From Porphyrobacter sp. CACIAM 03H1 (GTDB lineage: Bacteria > Pseudomonadota > Alphaproteobacteria > Sphingomonadales > Sphingomonadaceae): DNA of 64,000 bases. Below, in pieces: positions 18,001 to 26,555 of the stretch (its first letter is position 1; the number at the start of each line of letters is the position of its first letter). Under the pieces are notes generated by a model. That model did not search any database, was not told the DNA's origin, and worked only from the letters and a program-made list of their open reading frames with translations. A program made the position numbers and the translations under genes. The DNA lies in the NCBI RefSeq assembly GCF_002215495.1, contig NZ_CP021378.1, positions 3,426,659 through 3,490,658 on the forward strand. Reading direction: 5' to 3'.

Positions 18001-19724
18001 GCTGCCGGCATCACCATGACGAAGCGTGCACCTGAGGGTGTGTCCTCGTGCAGCAGGTCACCGCCGAGCTGGCGCATGATGTCCTGCGCGATCGCGAGGC
18101 CGAGGCCGATGCCTTGCGCCTTGGAGGTCACGAAGGGCTGGAACAGCGTGTCGTGCAGTTCGGGCGGCACCCCGGGCCCGTTGTCGCTGACCCCGAGCCG
18201 CACCATGCCGCCCTCGCCCGCCCCGATGTCGAGCGCGATCCGGCCCCCTTCGCCGCAGGCCTGCACCGCGTTCTGGAGCAGGTTGACGAGCACCTGTTCG
18301 AGCTGGACGTGGCGGGCGCGCACCGTCACCGCCGCCGCCTCGGCGGGCGGGAGCGCAAGGGCGATGCCCTGCTGGCGGAACTGGTCGCGCAGCAGCAGCA
18401 GCGAGCCGTCGATGACCTCGGCGAGGCGGATGTCGCGCGGCTCCTCGGCCGAGCGGCGGCTGAAGTGGAGCTGTTCCTCGGTTATCTCCCCGATCCTGCC
18501 GGCAAGCCCCGCGATCCGGGCGAAGTTGTCCTCGGCCTCGGCGGTGCGTCCGGCGGCGAGCAGGCGCTCGCCGGTTTCGGCATAGACCCGCATCGCGGCG
18601 AGCGGCTGGCGGATCTCGTGGCCGAGCCCCGCCGTGATCTGGCCGAGCGTCGCCAGCCGGTTGGCCTGGCGCAGCTGCTCGCGCAAGGTGGCGGTCTGGG
18701 CCTCGATCTCGGCCGCGGCGCGCGCCTGGCGCTGACGCCGCCACAAGACCGCGCCGACACACGCGAGCGCGAGCAGGCCGAGCGCGCTCACCCCCGCGAG
18801 CCGCCCGTTGGCAACGGCGACCGAAAGCCGCGCGGAAGGGTCGGCGAGCAGGTGCAGTTCCCAGCCAGCGGGCGCGATCGGCTGGATCTTCTCGATCATC
18901 CGCACCGCCTCTCGGCCGCCCGCAACGGCGCCGGGCAGTTCGAGCGGTTGCGGCCGCGCGACGCCATAGCGCATCGCGTCGCGTGCCGGATCGCGCGGCG
19001 CCGAGTCCCCCGCCGCCACGCGGAACCGCCAGTCGGGATTGCTGGCGAGCAGCACGATACCGCCCGCGTCGGTCACGAACACCCCGTCCTCGGCCTGTCG
19101 CCACTTCGCCTCGAGGCTGTCGAACTCGACCTTGACCGCGACCACACCGAGGGGCGCTCCGGCCGGGCCGACCCGTTCGGCGAGATAAAGGCCCGGGCGG
19201 CGGCTGACGGTGCCGAGGGCGAATTCCGTTTCCGTGCCGTCGCGCAGCGCCCCGGTGAAATAGTCGCGGAAGCGGTAGTTCGAGCCGATGAAGCTGTCGG
19301 GCTGGTCCCAGTTGCTCGCCGCCAGCGTTATGCCCTCCGCGTCGATCAGGTAGATCGCCGCTGCCCGCGTCTGCCGCGCCAGCGCAGCGAGGCGCCGGTT
19401 TAGGAGATCGCGCTGCGCGCCATTGCCGGCGAGCAGGTCGGCCACGTCCGGATCGCCTGCCAACACGCGCGGGACGAGGGTGAACTTGTTGAGCTCGCTT
19501 TCCAGCCCCGCGGCAAGGATCGCCGCCTGTCCGTCGGCGGCCGCGCGCGTCTCGGCAAGCGCCTGCACCCGCATCGCCCGGTCGAGGCCAAGCATGGCGA
19601 GCGCCGCCAGCAGCAGCACCGCGGCAGCCGCGATGCTCGCCAGATACCAGCGCCCCAGCCTTCCTTGCACCCGCGCGCCTTTCCCGACCTGTGCCTCAGC
19701 ACAGGGTTGTGCGGATTTCCGCAT
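17997..19724 (-). CDS. DctB-like membrane sensor histidine kinase
   Basis: About 575 residues. A first membrane helix (WYLASIAAAAVLLLAALAML), a periplasmic sensor region of some 250 residues of the double-PDC type seen in DctB, and a second helix are followed by a HisKA domain with phospho-acceptor in HEIRQPLAAM. The ATPase domain shows NLLQNAVQA, DNGPGVP and GIGLGLAIA. It should phosphorylate the neighbouring regulator in response to an external organic acid, by analogy to DctB. The start is uncertain: the ATG at 19724 sits within a palindrome, and a GTG at 19670 with GGGAAAGG upstream is equally possible and leaves the palindromes in the promoter. Confidence 0.87.
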   Translation of the reverse strand: MRKSAQPCAEAQVGKGARVQGRLGRWYLASIAAAAVLLLAALAMLGLDRAMRVQALAETRAAADGQAAILAAGLESELNKFTLVPRVLAGDPDVADLLAGNGAQRDLLNRRLAALARQTRAAAIYLIDAEGITLAASNWDQPDSFIGSNYRFRDYFTGALRDGTETEFALGTVSRRPGLYLAERVGPAGAPLGVVAVKVEFDSLEAKWRQAEDGVFVTDAGGIVLLASNPDWRFRVAAGDSAPRDPARDAMRYGVARPQPLELPGAVAGGREAVRMIEKIQPIAPAGWELHLLADPSARLSVAVANGRLAGVSALGLLALACVGAVLWRRQRQARAAAEIEAQTATLREQLRQANRLATLGQITAGLGHEIRQPLAAMRVYAETGERLLAAGRTAEAEDNFARIAGLAGRIGEITEEQLHFSRRSAEEPRDIRLAEVIDGSLLLLRDQFRQQGIALALPPAEAAAVTVRARHVQLEQVLVNLLQNAVQACGEGGRIALDIGAGEGGMVRLGVSDNGPGVPPELHDTLFQPFVTSKAQGIGLGLAIAQDIMRQLGGDLLHEDTPSGARFVMVMPAA

Positions 19725-19755
19725 AATCAGCAAGGATTTTGTGCGGAAATCCGGA
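19710..19755. promoter_or_regulatory. Tandem near-palindromes, candidate operator between dctB-like and dctA
   Basis: Two matching sites, TGCGGATTTCCGCA at 19710-19723 and TGCGGAAATCCGGA at 19742-19755, have centres 32 bp apart, about three helical turns. They lie in the divergent region between the kinase gene and dctA. Spacing and position suit binding by the dimeric regulator encoded next door; that is inference. Confidence 0.5.
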
Positions 19756-19890
19756 AAATATCTCCGCAGCCCCCATCTAACACGCTGATTTGCATGGACC
19801 GTCATTCTCGCTGCATGCAGCTTGCAGCCGTCGCCGCTTCGCCCGATCCTGCATGGCGGAAGAGGAATTCCCTAGGGGAAGCTGCGAGGC

Positions 19891-21279
19891 ATGGGTTTGC
19901 AAGCATCGATGATGCCGGACACGGCCGCGCCTGCCGTACGCAGGCCGTTCTACCGCCTGCTTTATGTGCAGGTGCTGGCGGCGATCGCGCTGGGGGCGCT
20001 GGTGGGGCATCTGGCGCCCGAGTTCGGCGCGGCGCTCAAGCCTCTGGGCGATGCCTTCATCAAGCTCGTGAAGATGATCATCGCGCCGGTGATCTTCGTC
20101 ACCGTGGCGACCGGAATCGCCGGGATGCGCGATCTGAAGGCGGTGGGCTCGGTCGCGGGCAAGGCCTTCGCCTACTTCCTCACCTTCTCGACCCTTGCGC
20201 TGGTGATCGGCCTTGTCGTCGCCAACGTGGTGCGCCCCGGCGAGGGGCTGGGCATCGATCCCGCCAGCCTCGATACCGCCGCCGTCGCCGACTATGCCGA
20301 CAAGGCCGAGGCGACCACCATCACCGGCTTCCTGCTCGGCATCATCCCCGACACCCTGTTCAGCGCGGTCACCGACGGGCAGATCCTGCAGGTGCTGCTT
20401 GTCGCGATCCTCGCCGGGGTCGCGATCGCCGCCACCCGGCCCGCGAGCGACCTCGTCACCGACGTGCTCGCCTCCTTCGGCGAGGTGGTGTTCAAGCTCG
20501 TCCACATGCTGATGAAGCTCGCGCCGATCGGCGCCTTCGGGGCGATGGCCTTCACCATCGGCGAGTTCGGCATCGGCAGCCTCGCCAACCTCGCGGCGCT
20601 GGTGGCGACCTTCTACCTGACCTCGCTCCTGTTCGTCCTGGTGGTGCTGGGGCTGGTGGGCTGGGCGAACGGCTTCTCTATCTTCGCGCTGATCCGCTAC
20701 CTGCGCGAGGAACTGCTGCTGGTGCTCGGCACCTCCTCCTCCGAGGCCGCGCTGCCGAGCCTGATGGAGAAGATGGAGATGGCCGGCTGCCGCAAGGCGG
20801 TGGTGGGGCTGGTGGTGCCGACCGGCTACTCCTTCAACCTCGACGGCACCAACATCTACATGACGCTGGCCGCGCTGTTCATCGCGCAGGCCGTGGGGGT
20901 GGAACTCTCGCTGGCCGAGCAGCTCACCCTCGTCCTGGTCGCCATGATCAGTTCCAAGGGCGCGGCAGGCGTGACCGGATCGGGCTTCGTGATCCTTGCC
21001 GCGACCCTATCGGTGGTGCCTGGGGTACCGGTCGCGGGGATGGCGCTGATCCTCGGGATCGACCGCTTCATGTCCGAATGCCGCGCGCTCACCAACTTCA
21101 TCGGCAACGCGGTGGCGACCATCGTCGTGGCGCGGTGGGAAGGCGCGCTCGACACCGACCGGCTGGCGGCGGCGATGGCGGGCGCACCCCTGCCGCTCGA
21201 ACCGGAGGACATCGAACGCCACGAACGCAGCGGTCCCGTGAGCGAGGAAATCGCCAAGGTGCTGGAGAAGCAGCCGTGA
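19891..21279 (+). CDS. dctA: C4-dicarboxylate transporter DctA-type (DAACS family)
   Basis: A 462-residue inner-membrane symporter. Signatures are [11 protein letters not shown] (hairpin 1), NLDGTNIYM (transmembrane segment 7) and [14 protein letters not shown] (hairpin 2); the C-terminus is a hydrophilic tail. The match of these motifs and the divergent DctBD-type kinase and regulator support DctA, the proton- or sodium-driven importer of succinate, fumarate and malate. AGGGGAAG lies about 9 bp before the ATG. The gene overlaps the following esterase gene by GTGA, so uptake is coupled to an exported hydrolase. A different organic acid as substrate remains possible. Confidence 0.88.
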   Translation: MGLQASMMPDTAAPAVRRPFYRLLYVQVLAAIALGALVGHLAPEFGAALKPLGDAFIKLVKMIIAPVIFVTVATGIAGMRDLKAVGSVAGKAFAYFLTFSTLALVIGLVVANVVRPGEGLGIDPASLDTAAVADYADKAEATTITGFLLGIIPDTLFSAVTDGQILQVLLVAILAGVAIAATRPASDLVTDVLASFGEVVFKLVHMLMKLAPIGAFGAMAFTIGEFGIGSLANLAALVATFYLTSLLFVLVVLGLVGWANGFSIFALIRYLREELLLVLGTSSSEAALPSLMEKMEMAGCRKAVVGLVVPTGYSFNLDGTNIYMTLAALFIAQAVGVELSLAEQLTLVLVAMISSKGAAGVTGSGFVILAATLSVVPGVPVAGMALILGIDRFMSECRALTNFIGNAVATIVVARWEGALDTDRLAAAMAGAPLPLEPEDIERHERSGPVSEEIAKVLEKQP

Positions 21280-22217
21280 TCCGCCGCCTGCTCACCCTGC
21301 TCGCCGCCGCGCTGGCGCTGCTGACGCCGGCCCCGCCGCTCGCCGCCGCGCCCGAGGAAATCCGCCTCTGGCCCGCTTCCATGCCCGGCGCGGGCCAGGT
21401 CGAGGGGCCGGAGAAGATAGGCACCGAGGGCGCAGGCCTCGGCGCGGTGTCGAACGTCGCGGTCCCCCGGATGCGGGTCTATCGCCCGGCAAATCCCAAC
21501 GGCGCCGCCGTGCTGGTGGCGGGCGGGGGCGGCTATTTCCGCATCCAGCTCAAGAAGGAAAGCACCCCTGCCGCCGAATGGCTGGCCGCGCAGGGCTTCA
21601 CGGTCTTCGAGCTAATCTACCGCCTGCCGAACGACGGCTGGGAAGCGAGCGCGCCGTTCATGGACGCGCAGCGGGCAATGAAGATCATCCGCACCCGCGC
21701 GGGCGAGTTCGGGATTGATCCGGCGAAGATCGGGATCATGGGCTTCTCGGCCGGCGGGCACCTTGCCGGCTTCACCGCCTACCAGCCGGCCCGCGCGCTC
21801 TATGCGGGCAGGGATGCCTACGAGGCGGTCTCGGCCCGGCCCGACTTTGCGGTGCTGCTGTTCCCGGTCGTCACCCTGCGCAAGCCCTACGGCACCACCC
21901 GCACCCGGCGCGAGATCGTGGGCGAGAAGGCCACCGAGAAGGCCGAGGCGCTGTGGTCGCTGGATACCTGGGCGGGCAAGGACGCGCCGCCCACGATCAT
22001 CTTCGCTTCCGCCGACGACCCCACCACGCCGCCAGGGCACGGCATCCTCCTGTTCCAGACCCTCGTCGCCGCCGGGGCGAGCGCGGAGCTCCACCTTTTC
22101 CGCGACGGCGGCCACGGCTGGGGTCTGGGCAAGCCCGAACAGGTCATCAGCCAGTGGCCCGGCCTGTTCGCGCACTGGGCGCAATCACTTCAGATCATCG
22201 AAAAACGGGGAGAATGA
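21276..22217 (+). CDS. Secreted alpha/beta hydrolase (esterase/deacetylase-like)
   Basis: A 313-residue exported serine hydrolase beginning at the GTG that overlaps the dctA stop. A signal peptide runs to about PLAAA. The mature protein shows the oxyanion segment [12 protein letters not shown], the nucleophile elbow GFSAGGH, the acid Asp in [11 protein letters not shown] and the His in DGGHGWG. This resembles acetylxylan-esterase/BD-FAE-like and lipase-like hydrolases that remove acyl groups from sugars. Because it is translationally coupled to dctA and to a TonB receptor gene, its product is plausibly an organic acid imported by DctA; that is inference. Confidence 0.86.
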   Translation: MIRRLLTLLAAALALLTPAPPLAAAPEEIRLWPASMPGAGQVEGPEKIGTEGAGLGAVSNVAVPRMRVYRPANPNGAAVLVAGGGGYFRIQLKKESTPAAEWLAAQGFTVFELIYRLPNDGWEASAPFMDAQRAMKIIRTRAGEFGIDPAKIGIMGFSAGGHLAGFTAYQPARALYAGRDAYEAVSARPDFAVLLFPVVTLRKPYGTTRTRREIVGEKATEKAEALWSLDTWAGKDAPPTIIFASADDPTTPPGHGILLFQTLVAAGASAELHLFRDGGHGWGLGKPEQVISQWPGLFAHWAQSLQIIEKRGE

Positions 22218-22219
22218 CC

Positions 22220-25200
22220 ATGTCCACCAAGCTTATGAGCAGGCTCGTCCTTATGTGCAGCGGCAGCCTGATCGCCGCCACCGCCGCGCACGCACAGGAG
22301 GCTGCGCCGCCCCCGCCTGCGCCCGAAGAGGATGTCTCGCGCGAGATCATCGTCACCGGCACCCAGATCCAGGGCGCCAAGATCAACGACGTTCTGCCCG
22401 TCACCGTGGTCGACGAGATCGACATCCAGAACGTGGCGGCGACATCGGGCGACGAGCTGTTCCGCGCCATCCCGCAGGCGGGCGGCGTGGCCTTCAACGA
22501 GCAGAACGACGTCACCTCGAACAACGCGCGGGGCGATGCGGCCTCGATCAACCTGCGCGATCTCGGCACGGGCAACACCCTGCTGCTGATCAACGGGCGT
22601 CGCATGGTGCTCAACCCCGGCTTCCAGACCGAGCTGCTGGTGCCGGTGGTCAGCCCCGACACCAACGAGATCGCGCCCGGCAGCGTCCGGCGGCTGGAAG
22701 TGCTGCGCGACGGCGCCTCGGCGATCTATGGCGCGGATGCCGTCGCGGGCGTGGTCAACACCGTGCTGCGCGGCAACCGCAAGGGCGGCTTCATCGAGGG
22801 CGAGTACCGCCTGTCGGACGGCACCAATGCCTATGCGACGCAGCTCAACGGCGGCTACGGCTTCGACTTCGCCGATGGCAGGGCCAACCTGACGGTCTAT
22901 GGCAGCTATTTCCACGAGAACGCGACCCCCGCCTCGGCGCGGGCCTATTCCGCCGATGACGACAAGCGCCCGCTGCTGGTCGGCACCGATTTCGAGGGCG
23001 ACACGCAGTTCAACAACCGCAACACCTTCGGCCCCTTCGGCCAGTTCGACCTCCAGATCACGAACAACAACCAGACGCCGATCCGCGACGATGATTTCTA
23101 CATCCAGCCAAGCACCCAGACCGGCTGCCGCTTCGATCTCGGCAACGGCTTGTGCGCCCGCAACGGCGAGACCCCGGCTGTGGACGTGCGCTACAACCGC
23201 GCCTTCGGCACCACGCTGATCAGCGAGAAGACCCGCTACAACGCCGCCCTGCTGCTGAACTACGAGTTCAGCAACAACATCGAAGGCTATTTCGAGGGCA
23301 CCTTCTACCGCTCGGAAAGCAGCCGCAACATCACCCCCGCGGCGATCCTCAGCGCCGTGCCGGTGGGGATCTCGCGCAATGCCTACTGGAACCCCTTCGG
23401 CCCGGTGACCTTCCCCGGCGGCGTGCCCAACCCGAACCGCCGCCCCGGCACCACCATCCCCGCTGCCGGCGCGGACCTCATCATGGAGCGTTACCGATTC
23501 GTCGATGCGGGCAACCGCACGGTCGACGTCGACAAGAACTCCTACCGCCTCGTCGCCGGCCTCAAGGGCAATTTCGGAGCATGGGACTTCGACACCGGCT
23601 TCGTCTACTCCGAAGCGCGGTCGACCGACCTCGAAGGCAACCGCGTCTCGCTCACCCTGTTCCAGCAAGCCGTCAACCGCTCGACGCCGGACGCCTACAA
23701 CCCCTTCAACGGCGGCTGCATCGATGATCCGGCCAATGGCGATTGCACGCCGAACCCGGCAAGCAGCATCGATCCGTTCCGCATCAGCGTCTTCCGCAAG
23801 GGCGGCACCAGCCTTGCGCTGGCCGACTTCAAGGTCAGCAACAGCAGCCTGCTCAGCCTGCCCGGCGGCGATGTCGGGATCGCGGCCGGGATCGAGTGGC
23901 GGCGCGAGACCTTCTTCGATAACCGCGACCCGCGCATCGACGGCACGATCACCTGGACCGACAGCGTCATCCCGGGCGTGCGCGACGGCAGCGACGTGGC
24001 CGGCACCAGCGCCTCGCCCGACACCAGCGGCGCGCGCGAGGTGTGGTCGGCCTTCGCCGAAACCTTTGTGCCGCTGGTGAGCGAGGGCATGGACATCCCC
24101 CTGATCAACTCGCTCAACCTCCAGCTCGCGGGACGCATGGAGCACTTCCGCGACATCGACCAGACCGCCATCGTCCCGCGCGCCGCCGCGTCGTGGAGCG
24201 TGGTGCCCGGCGTGATGCTGCGCGGCGCATGGTCGCAGGGCTTCCGCGCCCCCAACCTCGTGCAGGTCAACGACGAAGGCACCACCCGCTCCAACACCCG
24301 CGACGATTTCGTGCGGTGCCAGGCGCAGGTCCTCAAGGGACAGCTCGCCAACCTCGGCCTTTGTCCGGGTGAAGGCGTCATCAGCTTCCGGTCGGGCACC
24401 GACCAGCTCGAGCCGGAGGACAGCGAGAGCATCAACCTCGGCGTCGTGCTCGAACCGAAGTTCATTCCCGGCCTGACGCTGACCGCGGATTACTGGCGCG
24501 TGAAGCAGACCGGGCTGGTCGGCACCTTCGGCGACGATAACGCCATCGCGCTCGACCTGCTGCTGCGCCTCACCGGCAGCAGCAACCCCGCCGTGATCCG
24601 CTCGGCGCCGACGGCGGAGCAGATCGCGCTCTACGCCGGCACGGGCCTTGCGGCTGCGGGCGACATCATCCAGGTGCTCGACCCCTACATCAACCTCGAC
24701 AGCCGCGTGTCGAAGGGCTGGGACTTCGGGCTTGCCTACAACGTCCCCGATTTCGGCCTCGGCAAGTTCCGCCTGCGCTTCAACGCGGCGCGGCTCAACG
24801 GCTTCGTCCAGTCGGCGGGCGCGGACGGACAGACGCTGCTCGACGCGGTCGCCGCCGGCACGCTGCCGCCCGAGGTGCGGGTCGAGGGGCTGGGCCAGCT
24901 GCTCGAGCTCGACGGACGGCCCAAGTGGCGCTTCAGCGGCTCGATGAACTGGGGCAGCGGTCCGATCGACCTATCAATCTTCGCCCAGTATGTCGGCGAG
25001 GTGTGGAACACCAGCGTCAGCCGCGACGTACCGATCGTGTCGGACGATCCCAACGCCAATTTCTGGCGCGTCAACGACATGCTGACGATCAACACCGCCT
25101 TCACCTTCACCATCGACGACACCGATGGTCCGCTCGATGGCACCCGGCTGCGGGTGGGGGTGAACAACCTGTTCGACAAGGATCCGCCGCTGGCCGACGA

Positions 25201-25276
25201 GACCTATGGCTTCCTCAGCCAGCTGCACTCGCCGCGCGGGCGGGTGGTCCGGTTCGAAATCCGCAAGAACTTCTGA
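22220..25276 (+). CDS. TonB-dependent outer-membrane receptor
   Basis: About 1018 residues. I chose ATG 22220 because GGGGAG at 22207-22212 is 7 bp upstream; an in-frame ATG at 22214 overlaps the esterase stop. A signal peptide ends near AAHAQ. The plug domain is evident: EIIVTGTQIQG (TonB-box-like), then INLRDLGTGNTLLLINGRRM and RLEVLRDGASAIYGADAVAGVVN. A 22-stranded type barrel follows and ends in RFEIRKNF with a terminal Phe. It would import a ligand into the periplasm using TonB energy. Its place between a secreted esterase and an M14 peptidase suggests a peptide or acylated oligosaccharide; the ligand is unknown. Confidence 0.92.
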   Translation: MSTKLMSRLVLMCSGSLIAATAAHAQEAAPPPPAPEEDVSREIIVTGTQIQGAKINDVLPVTVVDEIDIQNVAATSGDELFRAIPQAGGVAFNEQNDVTSNNARGDAASINLRDLGTGNTLLLINGRRMVLNPGFQTELLVPVVSPDTNEIAPGSVRRLEVLRDGASAIYGADAVAGVVNTVLRGNRKGGFIEGEYRLSDGTNAYATQLNGGYGFDFADGRANLTVYGSYFHENATPASARAYSADDDKRPLLVGTDFEGDTQFNNRNTFGPFGQFDLQITNNNQTPIRDDDFYIQPSTQTGCRFDLGNGLCARNGETPAVDVRYNRAFGTTLISEKTRYNAALLLNYEFSNNIEGYFEGTFYRSESSRNITPAAILSAVPVGISRNAYWNPFGPVTFPGGVPNPNRRPGTTIPAAGADLIMERYRFVDAGNRTVDVDKNSYRLVAGLKGNFGAWDFDTGFVYSEARSTDLEGNRVSLTLFQQAVNRSTPDAYNPFNGGCIDDPANGDCTPNPASSIDPFRISVFRKGGTSLALADFKVSNSSLLSLPGGDVGIAAGIEWRRETFFDNRDPRIDGTITWTDSVIPGVRDGSDVAGTSASPDTSGAREVWSAFAETFVPLVSEGMDIPLINSLNLQLAGRMEHFRDIDQTAIVPRAAASWSVVPGVMLRGAWSQGFRAPNLVQVNDEGTTRSNTRDDFVRCQAQVLKGQLANLGLCPGEGVISFRSGTDQLEPEDSESINLGVVLEPKFIPGLTLTADYWRVKQTGLVGTFGDDNAIALDLLLRLTGSSNPAVIRSAPTAEQIALYAGTGLAAAGDIIQVLDPYINLDSRVSKGWDFGLAYNVPDFGLGKFRLRFNAARLNGFVQSAGADGQTLLDAVAAGTLPPEVRVEGLGQLLELDGRPKWRFSGSMNWGSGPIDLSIFAQYVGEVWNTSVSRDVPIVSDDPNANFWRVNDMLTINTAFTFTIDDTDGPLDGTRLRVGVNNLFDKDPPLADETYGFLSQLHSPRGRVVRFEIRKNF

Positions 25277-25290
25277 TAGGCCTCCGGCCC

Positions 25291-26466
25291 ATGGGCATCG
25301 ACATCCGACACGCATGGGCCGGCCTCGCCCTGCTGGCGGGGGCGTGCGTTTCGGCGCCGCCCCCGTCAGCGGGGATCGCGCTTCCGGTGCCGGGGGCGGC
25401 ATGCCGCACGCCCTCGGTCACCCTCGCCTTCGATTTCGACGGCGCCCCGCCACTCGCCTGTGCGATCACGGGCGAGCGCGCCTTCACCCTGCTGGTGAGC
25501 CCCGAACACGCGCCCCCGATCAACCCTAGCCCGTGGTATGCCTTCCGCTACGAGGCAGCAGGCGATGCGCCGGTGACGGTCACGCTGCGCTATCTCGAGG
25601 GCCGACACCGCTATGCGCCAAAGCTGCGCGGGGCGGCGGGGGAGTGGGCCGAGGTGCCGGTCGAGACCGCCACCGACGGCAGCGAGGCCGTGCTGCGCCT
25701 GCCCTCCGGCAAGGGGCTTGTCGCCGCGCAGGAGGTGGTCACACCCGAAGATGCCTCGGACAACCTCGCCAAGTGGAGCAAGGCGAGCGGGGCGCGGGTG
25801 TTCACGCTCGGCACTTCGCATGACAGGCGGCCCATCGAGGCGATCCGCCTCGGCCGCGCGGATGCGCCGCGGCTCGTCATCCTGCTCGGCCGGCAGCACC
25901 CGCCCGAGGTGACCGGGGCCATCGCGATGGAGGCCTTCGTCGATGCGCTCGCGGCGCGCGCGGGCGATTTGGGCGATGTGCAGGTGCTGGTGGTGCCGAT
26001 GCTCAACCCCGATGGCGTCGCCCGCGGCCACTGGCGCGCGAACCGCGGCGCGGTCGATCTCAACCGCGACTGGGGCCCCTTCACCCAGCCCGAGACCCGC
26101 GCCGTGAAGACGTGGCTCGATGCCCTGCCCGCCGCCGTGCGTCCGGTGCTGATGGTCGACTTCCACTCGACGGGTCGCAACCTGTTCTACGTGCAGGGCG
26201 ACGAGGAGGCGAGCCCGGCCCAGATGCGGTTCCTGCGCGCATGGCTCGGGGGGAAGGATCAGGCCTTTCCCGGCTATGCCTTCACGCTTGAGCCGCGCAA
26301 CGCGAACCCGGGCAGCGGCACGGCCAAGAACTGGTTCCACGCCGCCTACGCCATTCCCGCCTACACCTACGAGGTCGGCGACAACACCGACCGCGCCGCC
26401 ACCCGCGCAGCCGCGCGGGCGCTAGCAGAGGCGATGGTGGGGGCACTGGGGGCGCTGGATGACTGA
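25291..26466 (+). CDS. M14-family zinc carboxypeptidase, lipoprotein
   Basis: A 391-residue peptidase. The N-terminus has a lipobox LAGAC at residues 15-19, so it is probably membrane-anchored and periplasmic. An N-terminal beta domain precedes the M14 catalytic domain with the zinc motif RQHPPE (His 203, Glu 206), the substrate-binding NRDWGPF region, the third zinc ligand in DFHSTG and the catalytic Glu in YTYEVGD. It should cleave C-terminal residues or gamma-D-Glu-type bonds of peptides. The gene starts 14 bp after the TonB receptor and likely shares its transcript, which suggests that the imported material is peptidic. Confidence 0.88.
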   Translation: MGIDIRHAWAGLALLAGACVSAPPPSAGIALPVPGAACRTPSVTLAFDFDGAPPLACAITGERAFTLLVSPEHAPPINPSPWYAFRYEAAGDAPVTVTLRYLEGRHRYAPKLRGAAGEWAEVPVETATDGSEAVLRLPSGKGLVAAQEVVTPEDASDNLAKWSKASGARVFTLGTSHDRRPIEAIRLGRADAPRLVILLGRQHPPEVTGAIAMEAFVDALAARAGDLGDVQVLVVPMLNPDGVARGHWRANRGAVDLNRDWGPFTQPETRAVKTWLDALPAAVRPVLMVDFHSTGRNLFYVQGDEEASPAQMRFLRAWLGGKDQAFPGYAFTLEPRNANPGSGTAKNWFHAAYAIPAYTYEVGDNTDRAATRAAARALAEAMVGALGALDD

Positions 26467-26555
26467 TCGCATCGCCCGCAGCGCGGGAACCGGAACAGGC
26501 TTGCGGATGTTGCTAGGTCGCTGACGGGGACGGGGCCGGATACAGGGCATTCGCG

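Noticed and set aside
5427..19879. Similar TCCCCTAGGAATTC words upstream of the GST gene (5427) and dctA (19865)
   Set aside because: In dctA the word is the ribosome-binding region itself, so the likeness is probably chance; no third copy was noticed.
19795..19890. Sigma54 -24/-12 promoter for dctA
   Set aside because: I looked for GG-N10-GC elements before dctA because DctD normally uses sigma54; no acceptable match was found.
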